Part shown: piece after piece, positions 25,471 to 31,907 of the stretch
Layout of the letters: every line of letters begins with the position of its first letter
How positions within the stretch are numbered: position 1 is the first letter of the stretch
Assembly (NCBI GenBank): GCA_001512635.1
Contig: LFSA01000058.1
Coordinates: 1 to 34,161 of the forward strand
Origin: Pelotomaculum sp. DTU098
GTDB taxonomy: Bacteria; Bacillota; Desulfotomaculia; Desulfotomaculales; Pelotomaculaceae
Direction: 5' to 3'
DNA: 34,161 nucleotides
Program-made: the position numbers and the translations under genes
Notes under the pieces: generated by a model
The model's input: only the letters and a program-made list of their open reading frames with translations
Told to the model about the DNA's origin: nothing
Databases searched by the model: none

Positions 25471-26226
25471 TTATGAGCTAACACTATTACTTAATGTACC
25501 GATTCCATCTATTTCTACTTCTACCCTGTCACCCTCCGCCAGAGGTCCCACCCCACCCGGCGTTCCTGTAAGAATAACATCCCCAGGAAGAAGGGTCATA
25601 ATCTTAGAGATAAAACTCACCAGTTCCGGAATACTGAAGACCAGGTTCCTGGTTGAAGATTTTTGACGGATTGCCCCGTTTAAGCGCAGGGTAACTGTAA
25701 CGTCGGTGGGATCTAGATCAGTAACAATATACGGACCGAGGGGCAGAAACGTGTCAAAGGATTTAGCCCTGGTCCACTGCCCGTCCTTGCGCTGGAGATC
25801 CCTGGCAGTAACATCATTGGCACAGGTGTAACCGAATATATATTCCCCGGCTTCCCCGATCCCGACCTGGCTGCAGGTTTTACCGATAACAACAGCCAGT
25901 TCGGCCTCATAATCTACTTGACTGCTGGAATGCGGCAGGATGATACTCGCACCGTGACCAATTATCGCAGAAGGTGGTTTCAAAAATAAAACTGGCTCCC
26001 GTGGTACTGCAAGTTTCAATTCCTCTGCGTGATCCCGGTAATTAATTCCCACACAAACAACCTTCGTCGGAGAGCAAGGAGCCAAAACTACAAGTTCCTG
26101 CATTAAATAATCCCCAGCGCCGGCCTCAATACCCTGGAAAGGATCCCCCATCAGAGGGGTTACCCTGTTCCCTGTTATCTTTCCATAAAACACATGGTTA
26201 TTATGCAAATATCTCCCAATCAGCAA
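25471..26226 (-). CDS. Fumarylacetoacetate hydrolase family protein
   Basis: A 251-residue member of the FAH fold, which includes acylpyruvases, 2-hydroxyhepta-2,4-dienedioate isomerases and oxaloacetate decarboxylases. Visible features are KVVCVGINYRDHAEEL (N-terminal core), the metal-binding DYEAELAVVIGK, GYTCANDVTARDLQ, KSFDTFLPLGPYIV and the C-terminal ILTGTPGGVGPLAEGDRVEV. The Glu pair in YEAEL and a distant Glu/Asp set bind Mg. TTG 26226 was chosen because GGGGGAG lies 8 nt upstream and because the resulting N-terminus aligns with the family; the earlier in-frame ATG at 26304 adds 26 unrelated residues. The substrate cannot be deduced. It is a stand-alone gene. Confidence 0.88.
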   Translation of the reverse strand: MLIGRYLHNNHVFYGKITGNRVTPLMGDPFQGIEAGAGDYLMQELVVLAPCSPTKVVCVGINYRDHAEELKLAVPREPVLFLKPPSAIIGHGASIILPHSSSQVDYEAELAVVIGKTCSQVGIGEAGEYIFGYTCANDVTARDLQRKDGQWTRAKSFDTFLPLGPYIVTDLDPTDVTVTLRLNGAIRQKSSTRNLVFSIPELVSFISKIMTLLPGDVILTGTPGGVGPLAEGDRVEVEIDGIGTLSNSVSS

Positions 26227-26445
26227 ATAAACGAACTCCCCCTTACAGGTAATGATAGGCTTTTCCTGGGTGTTTGGGAGCCTCCAAGACTCAAATCCCC
26301 TCATTCTGTTTATCCAAGGGAAGAACTATTCGCTATTGGGGCAGCATTTCCTGCAAAAGATTTGGCTTATTTGCCTGGATGATCATACCATCAAGGCCAA
26401 TATAACTCAATCCGGTAGCTTTACCTCCTCCAAACAAAATAAAAA

Positions 26446-26466
26446 ATGCCGGCGTTTAACCGGCAT
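26446..26466 (-). terminator. Terminator of the Cys-rich gene pair
   Basis: ATGCCGG (26446-26452) pairs with CCGGCAT (26460-26466). On the minus strand it is followed directly by TTTTTATTTTG. It lies 12 nt past the stop of the downstream Cys-rich gene. Confidence 0.8.
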
Positions 26467-26477
26467 AATAAGCTTTA

Positions 26478-26666
26478 TTATCTTTTCTTATTATCGTCAG
26501 GGCAAGTACCCGGCCGCCAATCTTCACAGGCTCCGTTAAATATCTGGACACAGTTTACCTCTTTGAAAACGAAAAAGATAAAGGCGGGGCAACAACAATC
26601 TACCCTTGAATTGCAGCTCAAGTCACCAATTTTTTCACTAATGGCTTCCAAAGCCTCTTTTACCAT
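26478..26666 (-). CDS. Cys-rich small protein, copy 1 (unknown family)
   Basis: A 62-residue protein I do not recognise. The N-terminal ~20 residues are a charged helix (VKEALEAISEKIGDL). Residues 22-53 are a compact core with the triplet DCCCP (Cys24-26), an aromatic run FIFFVF, VNC (Cys39), QIFNGAC (Cys47) and EDWRPG. Extra Cys are at 18 and 55. There is no signal peptide. ATG with GGGGGG 7 nt upstream is a clean start, and a terminator follows. The core is 28/32 identical to the tandem neighbour at 26748-26945, whereas the ends differ. Many of the DNA differences are silent, so the core has been kept by selection. It may bind metal or a cluster through the Cys, or be a peptide precursor; see findings. 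Confidence 0.72.
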   Translation of the reverse strand: MVKEALEAISEKIGDLSCNSRVDCCCPAFIFFVFKEVNCVQIFNGACEDWRPGTCPDDNKKR

Positions 26667-26747
26667 CTTTTTTCCCCCTTTTTTGATTTAAAAATATCTA
26701 ACGTTTTAAAAAATGATCTAACATTTATCCGGTGAAAAGCTAATTAT

Positions 26748-26945
26748 TTACTTATACACATTTTTTACTAATGGGCTGCCCGGTCTCCAATCTTCACAGG
26801 CCCCGTTAAATATTTGCGCGCAGTTTACTTCTTCAAAAATAAAAAATATAAAACTAGGGCAGCAGCAATCCACGTCTTTCTTACCCCTGGTAGCATCTTT
26901 ATCCAGGTTTTCCTTCATCACTCCTAGAAGTTCTTTTTCCACCAT
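26748..26945 (-). CDS. Cys-rich small protein, copy 2 (unknown family)
   Basis: A 65-residue paralogue of the next gene downstream, 81 bp away on the same strand. A charged N-terminal helix (VEKELLGVMKENLDKDA) and a GKKD linker lead to the shared core at residues 25-56: DCCCP (Cys27-29), FIFFIF, VNC (Cys42), FNGAC (Cys50) and EDWRPG. All five core Cys are conserved between the copies, and this one has no others. ATG 26945 is preceded by GAGGGGAGG at 5 nt; a TTG six codons earlier overlaps that ribosome site and was rejected. Two hairpins separate it from the ferredoxin gene, so the pair is its own transcription unit. No maturation or transport gene lies next to it. Confidence 0.72.
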   Translation of the reverse strand: MVEKELLGVMKENLDKDATRGKKDVDCCCPSFIFFIFEEVNCAQIFNGACEDWRPGSPLVKNVYK

Positions 26946-27148
26946 GCCATCCTCCCCTCTCAAATTTTTTCAGAAATAGTTTTTTTTACATAATATGAGT
27001 TTTTATCTTATATCTCTACTGGCTGCGCAGGAAAAAATGAAGTTAAAATTTTCCATACAGATATTAGTTTTTTTTGAACCACAATACTAAAGCGGTATTT
27101 CACGTTTTTATTCTATACATTCAGGAACATAGTGGTGAAAAACATAAA

Positions 27149-27176
27149 AAGCTGCTTCCATTTTTAGGAGCAACTT
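27149..27176 (-). terminator. Second terminator-like hairpin after the ferredoxin gene
   Basis: An interrupted stem pairs AAAG..TGCT.CC with GG..AGCA.CTTT. On the minus strand it is followed by TTATGTTTTTC. It sits about 50 bp beyond the first ferredoxin terminator, so the two may act in tandem. Confidence 0.45.
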
Positions 27177-27221
27177 TATACCATGAAAAAATATTTATTG
27201 GTCAGGAAGATAATTACAAAC

Positions 27222-27259
27222 AAAAACACCCCCTAAACCATGCCCAAGGAGGTGTTTTT
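27222..27259 (-). terminator. Terminator of the prpD-sdhAB-ferredoxin operon
   Basis: AAAAACACC plus CCT (27222-27234) pairs with AGG plus GGTGTTTTT (27247-27259) with one C/A mismatch. Read on the minus strand the stem ends in GGTGTTTTTG. It lies about 100 nt past the ferredoxin stop. Confidence 0.75.
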
Positions 27260-27356
27260 AGACCAATTATTTATTTTTATTTTTTAAGGTATTTTTCTCC
27301 AGGCGCCGGGCCTTATGGAACCCTTCACGGAAACCGCACTGCCCCTGTTCAAAGTA

Positions 27357-27545
27357 CTATACTTCGCTAATAGCACTGGTTGGGCAGGATTCCACAGCTT
27401 CGTGAACCTGTTCCTCCAGTTCCGGTGATATTTCATCTACTATATTGTGGGCTTTTTCATCCTCGTTCCAGTCAAATACATCCGGGCATAAATCAATACA
27501 GGCACCACAGCTGATACATAAGTCCTGATCAACTTCTACTCGCAC
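27357..27545 (-). CDS. Single-cluster [4Fe-4S] ferredoxin
   Basis: A 62-residue acidic ferredoxin that carries one [4Fe-4S] cluster. The ligand motif is CISCGACIDLCPDVF (Cys10, 13, 16, with Cys20 in the CP position) plus the distal Cys54 in ESCPTSAI. This is the Thermotoga/Desulfovibrio type of small electron carrier. GTG start, preceded by GGGGGTG at 6-7 nt. It is the last gene of the operon with the SdhB/SdhA-like and MmgE/PrpD-like genes, 69 nt after the iron-sulfur subunit, and two terminators follow. Its position suggests it could be the electron donor or acceptor of the flavoprotein complex, in place of the missing membrane anchor; that is inference. Confidence 0.92.
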   Translation of the reverse strand: MRVEVDQDLCISCGACIDLCPDVFDWNEDEKAHNIVDEISPELEEQVHEAVESCPTSAISEV

Positions 27546-27614
27546 TTATTACACCCCCTGTCAAATTATAGACAGCTATAGTTTGGCTAAAAGGGCATAA
27601 ATTATGTACCGGAA

Positions 27615-28256
27615 TTAGATTTCCGGAACTTTGACCTTTTTCGGACAAACATCGGGCATTTTTTTAATAAAAAGCTTCAGGATTTCAGGAGGTACCTGCA
27701 TTAAGCGGAGGCGGGCCTCATTCAGAACATCACGGGTGTCCTGTGCCAACCGCAGGCCTTTAACATAGGCAGCCGGCTTTGTACCCCCCGGGTTACAAAT
27801 AGCTGCGTCACAAATACCACAAAGAATACAGGAAGACAGGCTTTCCATCCTCTGGGACACCGCCGGGTCCATGTGCCCGTCGTGCTCCGGCCTGGTTATT
27901 AACCATGGCACCACAGCTTTTAGAGAATCGAATAAAGGTTCCAGGTCAACAACCAGGTCCTTCAACTGTCTAAAATGGGGCAAAGGCTGAATGGTAATTC
28001 GCCCGTTGTCGCCGGCAATGTCCCGGATCAGGGTCTGACAGGCGAGGCGGGGGGTGCCGTTAATAGCGACAGCGCATGAACCGCAAATAGCGCTGCGGCA
28101 AGAGCGGCGGAAGGATAGTCCGGGGTCCTGCCGCCAGGCTTCCAATAAAGCATCCAAAACAGTCTGATGCCCTGCTATTTCAACTCTAAATTCCTGAAAG
28201 TACGGCTCCCTGTCCACTTCCGGATTAAAACGGCATATTTCTAAGCTCAGGTTCAA
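27615..28256 (-). CDS. sdhB: Succinate dehydrogenase/fumarate reductase-type iron-sulfur subunit, divergent
   Basis: 213 residues. The N-terminal ferredoxin-like half has [2Fe-2S] ligands Cys53, Cys58, Cys61 and Cys73 (SCRSAICGSCAVAING). The C-terminal half begins normally with CILCGICDAAIC (Cys143, 146, 149, then Cys154 one residue late), but afterwards only Cys204 (PDVCPKKV) remains. Standard subunits (FrdB numbering Cys204, 210, 214) have three Cys there. So the [4Fe-4S] set (143, 146, 149, 204) looks complete, while the [3Fe-4S] set is reduced to one candidate. The protein is also 20-35 residues short. TTG start after GGGGGT, 3 bp from the sdhA stop. With no SdhC/D nearby, a soluble or ferredoxin-coupled reductase is possible. 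Confidence 0.88.
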   Translation of the reverse strand: MNLSLEICRFNPEVDREPYFQEFRVEIAGHQTVLDALLEAWRQDPGLSFRRSCRSAICGSCAVAINGTPRLACQTLIRDIAGDNGRITIQPLPHFRQLKDLVVDLEPLFDSLKAVVPWLITRPEHDGHMDPAVSQRMESLSSCILCGICDAAICNPGGTKPAAYVKGLRLAQDTRDVLNEARLRLMQVPPEILKLFIKKMPDVCPKKVKVPEI

Positions 28257-28259
28257 TTA

Positions 28260-29942
28260 TCAGTACCCCCTTTCCTGAGGTGGATAGTGTGTTAAGGAAA
28301 CCGGTCCGTTGCTAAATTCCGGGCCCTTTTCACCCCGGCGCACAAATGTGTGGCAAAGCCAGTTCTGGTCATCCCGCTGGGGATAGTCCAGGCGGAAGTG
28401 GGCACCCCGGCTTTCTGTGCGGCGCAGCGCGCCCCTGGCGATTAATTCACACAAATCCAGGATGTACCCCAGTTCCAGATAATGCATTAAAGCGTAATTA
28501 TAGGGCTGCTCCCCAGCCGGGGGAGTCAGTCTCCGGTAGCGTTCCTTCAACTCCGCCAGCCTTTTTACCGCATCTTCCAGTTCGGGGCCATCCCGGAACA
28601 CACCCACCTGGCGGGTCATCAATGATGTCGCCTCCTGCTGGATCGCAAAGGGGCTGTCATCCTGCTTGGCCTGTGTCCGCCCGGCAAGCAGTGAATTCCA
28701 GGGTTCCATGTAACGAGAGACAGCTGCTTCGGAAAGGGAGACCCAGCGCTCCGTCCCGGCTATTTCCGCGGCCCTTTGCCCGGACCGCCGGCCAAAAACC
28801 ACGGTTTCCAGCAAAGAATTGCCTCCCAGGCGATTTGCCCCGTGGACGCTTACATTGGCTGCTTCACCCGCTGCCAGGAGGCCGGGTATGCTGGTCATCC
28901 CCCAAACATCAGTCCTGATGCCGCCCATACTATAATGCTGGGCCGGTTCTATGGGAATTGGGTTCCTGGCAGCGTCAACACCGGCATAGCGTGCAGCCAG
29001 GTCCTTTACCTGGGGCAGCCGTTGCTGCAGCAGTTCCTCTCCCAGGTGGGTTAAATCCAGGTGCACGTATTTCCCTTCTATACCGCGCCCCTCTTTTATT
29101 TCTTTAAAAATTGCCCGGGAGACAAGGTCCCGCGGGGCCAGTTCCATTTTTTGAGGCGCATAACGGGCCATGAAGCGTTCCCCGTCCTTGTTCCTGAGGT
29201 ATCCCCCTTCTCCCCTGGCTGCTTCGGAAATGAGGACGTTTGTTCCGTAAAGCGTTGTGGGGTGAAACTGGACAAATTCCATGTCCGAAAGAATGGCACC
29301 TGCCCGGTAGGCAATTGCCATTCCGTCCCCTGTATTGGCAAAGGCGTTGGTGGTTTTAGCAAAAGCCCGCCCGTAACCTCCGGTAGCCAGGATCAGCACT
29401 TTACAACGAATAATCTCCAGTTTTGCCCTGGCCAGGTCATAGACCAAAGCCCCGGCAATCTGCCCCTCCTCAACCAGCAGTTCCAGCAGGTGCCACTCGG
29501 GGTAAATCTTTATGCCTCTCTCCAGTACTTTCTCAAAAAGAGTATGGAGCACTACGTGGCCCGAAATGTCAGCTGCAAAACAGGCCCGCGGGAAACCCGC
29601 GCCTCCCAGGGAACGCTGGGCCAGGCCGCCCTCGGGGTTACGGCTCCAGAGCACACCCATCCGCTCCAATTCCCTGATCAGTTCCGGTCCTTCGGAGCAA
29701 AGCACCTCTATGGCATCCTGATCGCCCAGGTAGTCGCTCCCTTTCACAGTATCAAAAATATGGGCAGATATACTGTCGTCCTCTCCCAGGACAGCGTTAA
29801 AACCACCCTGGGCCGCTCCGCTGTGGGAACGGGTGGGATAAATCTTGCTCAAAATTGCAACATCACTTTTTTCTGTTGCTGTCAGGGCAGCCATGAGGCC
29901 GGCAAGGCCTCCGCCCACAACAAGCACCTCGTGAATCAGCAA
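28260..29942 (-). CDS. sdhA: Succinate dehydrogenase/fumarate reductase flavoprotein subunit
   Basis: 560 residues. It binds FAD and interconverts succinate and fumarate. Motifs: VLVVGGGLAGLMAAL at the N-terminus, TRSHSGAAQGGFNA with the His that usually carries covalent FAD, SDMEFVQFHPT, a capping-domain substrate region, RDLVSRAIFKEI with the catalytic Arg, and GEAANVSVHGANRLGGNSLLE. The C-terminal helical domain is present. I use TTG 29942, 8 nt after AGGAGG; the GTG at 29951 abuts the ribosome site. It is followed 3 bp later by sdhB and preceded by the MmgE/PrpD gene. Direction cannot be told from sequence, and close relatives act on other dicarboxylates too. Confidence 0.92.
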   Translation of the reverse strand: MLIHEVLVVGGGLAGLMAALTATEKSDVAILSKIYPTRSHSGAAQGGFNAVLGEDDSISAHIFDTVKGSDYLGDQDAIEVLCSEGPELIRELERMGVLWSRNPEGGLAQRSLGGAGFPRACFAADISGHVVLHTLFEKVLERGIKIYPEWHLLELLVEEGQIAGALVYDLARAKLEIIRCKVLILATGGYGRAFAKTTNAFANTGDGMAIAYRAGAILSDMEFVQFHPTTLYGTNVLISEAARGEGGYLRNKDGERFMARYAPQKMELAPRDLVSRAIFKEIKEGRGIEGKYVHLDLTHLGEELLQQRLPQVKDLAARYAGVDAARNPIPIEPAQHYSMGGIRTDVWGMTSIPGLLAAGEAANVSVHGANRLGGNSLLETVVFGRRSGQRAAEIAGTERWVSLSEAAVSRYMEPWNSLLAGRTQAKQDDSPFAIQQEATSLMTRQVGVFRDGPELEDAVKRLAELKERYRRLTPPAGEQPYNYALMHYLELGYILDLCELIARGALRRTESRGAHFRLDYPQRDDQNWLCHTFVRRGEKGPEFSNGPVSLTHYPPQERGY

Positions 29943-29975
29943 GAACTTCACCTCCTGAAGATAACTAAAGGTATA

Positions 29976-31313
29976 CTAGAACAAAGCAGCCAGGTTTTCC
30001 ACATGCTCCAGGCCTAAAACGGCTTCTCCCAGCACTCCGGCCCTGTGTTCCCCCCAGGGGCCTGTGGCCAGGTCATAAAACTTTTGGAGCAAATCACCTG
30101 CTGTTAGCGGGTTTTCCGGGTCACCCCGGGGAAAATCTGTCCGCCCGCAATAGGACAGGCCGGACTTTGTGATAATTTCCACCTCAGCCGGCCAGCGGGC
30201 GGGGTGGAGTGCATCCAGACCGGGGTCTTGAACCAGGGATACAACGGACATCAAATGCCGGATCTCCGGGTCTGCCAGCGTTTCCGGAGTAAAATCCTTC
30301 AGACCGCAGCTCCCCTTGACCAGGGCCAGGGCCACACAGAAAGGCAGGCTGAACTTCGCCGCGTAGACAGTATCCGGCTGGTGGTTCGCGGTTATGTTTA
30401 AAGCTGTGCTGTAGGTACGGACAGTCAAGCCTGCCACATCAGAAGCCCTGATGCTGTGCTTTGCGGCCAGTTCCAGAACCAGATCCACCGCCGGGTGGGT
30501 GTGGCGGCAGGAAGCGTGGATTTTATAGCAGTTTTCCTCAACCTTATAGGGAGAAGAACCAAGACTTTTAATAATTTTATCCAGTTCGTAAGTAGAAGCG
30601 GTGGCCCGGCAAAATCCCCTCTCCCCCTCAATAATTGTTGCTGCACCGGTAAAACCTTCTCTTGCCAGCAAAGCTGCCAGTACGCCGTTTTGGGCCGCTT
30701 TTCCCGGGTGCAGGTGTTTGGACATGGAGCCATCCGCTAAAAACTCCCATAAACCGGCGGCCTGGGTCCCGGCATTTCCCAGCGCCCAGATCAACTGCTC
30801 CCGGCTCAGGCCCAGCAGTTTACCGGCCGCAGCAGCTGCCCCAAAGGTACCGCAGGTCCCGGTGGTATGCCAGAAGTAATAGTGGGCTGGGGTAACAGCC
30901 TCACCGATCCGGATTGCCACTTCATATCCGGCAACAATAGCCTCAATCAACTGACGGCCCCCTGCGCCGGTCATTTCAGCTACAGCCAGAGCCGCCGGCA
31001 TAACAGCAGCGCCGGCATGGATGATCGCAGCCCGGTGTACGTCGTCCAGCTCCACAATGTGTGAAGCCAAGCCATTACCCAGAGCCGCATTTAAACAGGA
31101 GGTCTTCTCCCCGGTGGCCAGTAGTGTTGCCTGGGGATTACCTCCTTGATTCCTGAGTACAGCCAGCAACTTTTGCGAAGGTCCCTGCAGCCCGCCGGCA
31201 GCAACCGAGCCAAGCCAATCCAGAAATGCCAGCTTGGCTGCCTGCACAGCAGCAGGAGGCAACCTATTAATAAAAATGTTCTCAATAAAACCGGCCAGTT
31301 GGCTTGAGATCAA
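29976..31313 (-). CDS. MmgE/PrpD family dehydratase or decarboxylase
   Basis: A 445-residue MmgE/PrpD protein, the family of 2-methylcitrate dehydratase and cis-aconitate decarboxylase. Landmarks: LPPAAVQAAKLAFLDWLGSV near the N-terminus, GNGLASHIVELDDVHR (~80-95), HTTGTCGTFGAAAAAGKLLG (~145-165), KHLHPGKAAQNGVLAALLA and HASCRHTHPAVDLVLEL with the catalytic-region Cys/His. It heads the operon with sdhA, sdhB and ferredoxin. Dehydration of a tricarboxylate beside a succinate/fumarate-type oxidoreductase is plausible in methylcitrate or propionate metabolism, but no citrate synthase or lyase is adjacent. TTG 31313 was chosen since GAGGTGA lies 5-8 nt upstream; ATG 31337 lacks a ribosome site but would add only 8 residues. 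Confidence 0.9.
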   Translation of the reverse strand: MISSQLAGFIENIFINRLPPAAVQAAKLAFLDWLGSVAAGGLQGPSQKLLAVLRNQGGNPQATLLATGEKTSCLNAALGNGLASHIVELDDVHRAAIIHAGAAVMPAALAVAEMTGAGGRQLIEAIVAGYEVAIRIGEAVTPAHYYFWHTTGTCGTFGAAAAAGKLLGLSREQLIWALGNAGTQAAGLWEFLADGSMSKHLHPGKAAQNGVLAALLAREGFTGAATIIEGERGFCRATASTYELDKIIKSLGSSPYKVEENCYKIHASCRHTHPAVDLVLELAAKHSIRASDVAGLTVRTYSTALNITANHQPDTVYAAKFSLPFCVALALVKGSCGLKDFTPETLADPEIRHLMSVVSLVQDPGLDALHPARWPAEVEIITKSGLSYCGRTDFPRGDPENPLTAGDLLQKFYDLATGPWGEHRAGVLGEAVLGLEHVENLAALF

Positions 31314-31337
31314 AAAAATCACCTCATTTTGAGCCAT

Positions 31338-31700
31338 GGTGGATGGCGATAATACTTTAGTACCTCCGGATTATCTTTTTTAACAATAGCCAGCCGTTTT
31401 ACGTGCCCGGGCGCAAAAATAAACTATAAAAACATAACCTTCATTATTTCAAGATACTATCCCCATATTCATTGTTAAAATCTAATTTCGAGATATCCAT
31501 TCGACATGAATAAGTTTTAATCCTTTTTAGAAGATTTAATTCATCTAATTGCTGAATAGTCTAAAAGAATGTAAAAATTAATTATAATCTCATCAGGTGG
31601 ATAGTTTACTGAATTCCTTACTCAATAACAATTGCACATAAGGTGCGGATTTCTGCCTACACCAGCAAAAAATCATCCTTATAACAATTATAATCAAGAA
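31338..31700. other. Gene-free AT-rich region upstream of the prpD-like operon
   Basis: Together with the terminator that follows, about 570 bp lack any credible frame on either strand. It presumably carries the promoter of the prpD-sdhAB operon. It is strongly AT-rich, and no riboswitch, tRNA or repeat was recognised. Confidence 0.4.
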
Positions 31701-31741
31701 AAAAAAGCAACCCTTTGCTCATCACAAAGAGTTGCTTTTTT
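31701..31741 (-). terminator. Terminator of the OYE-family gene
   Basis: AAAAAAGCAAC (31701-31711) pairs with GTTGCTTTTTT (31731-31741). An inner CTTTG/CAAAG pair follows after one mismatch, around a 7-nt loop. Both strands end in long T-tracts, so it can work in either direction. It lies about 165 nt past the minus-strand gene. Confidence 0.85.
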
Positions 31742-31907
31742 TATCCTGGCATTCCGGTCCCGGAATCTTTAATTTCAGATAAATAAGAAGGCCTTACAAT
31801 GCCGCCCGCTGTCCGCCATGCAGTGGTAGACATGGCTGGCTTTCAAATACTTAACGGGGTCTTACAGCCAATTACCAATGGTAGACCGGCTGTTTAACTA
31901 AAGAATT

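Larger units (their letters stand above)
26946..27356. other. Gene-free region upstream of the Cys-rich pair
   Basis: About 410 bp, strongly AT-rich, holding two terminator hairpins (annotated separately) and presumably the promoter of the Cys-rich pair. Minus-strand AT-rich words such as TATAAGAT and TATTAT occur near 26990-27015 without a convincing -35 partner. A 98-codon plus-strand frame at 27074-27370 crosses both hairpins and is not credible. Confidence 0.4.

Noticed and set aside
26478-26945. Cys-rich pair as SCIFF-type or other RiPP precursors
   Set aside because: The Cys spacing does not match SCIFF, no radical-SAM gene is adjacent, and the conserved part is the C-terminal core, not the leader. 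Kept only as a minor alternative.
27074-27370. 98-codon plus-strand frame
   Set aside because: It runs through two terminator hairpins and overlaps the end of the ferredoxin gene; its composition is not protein-like.
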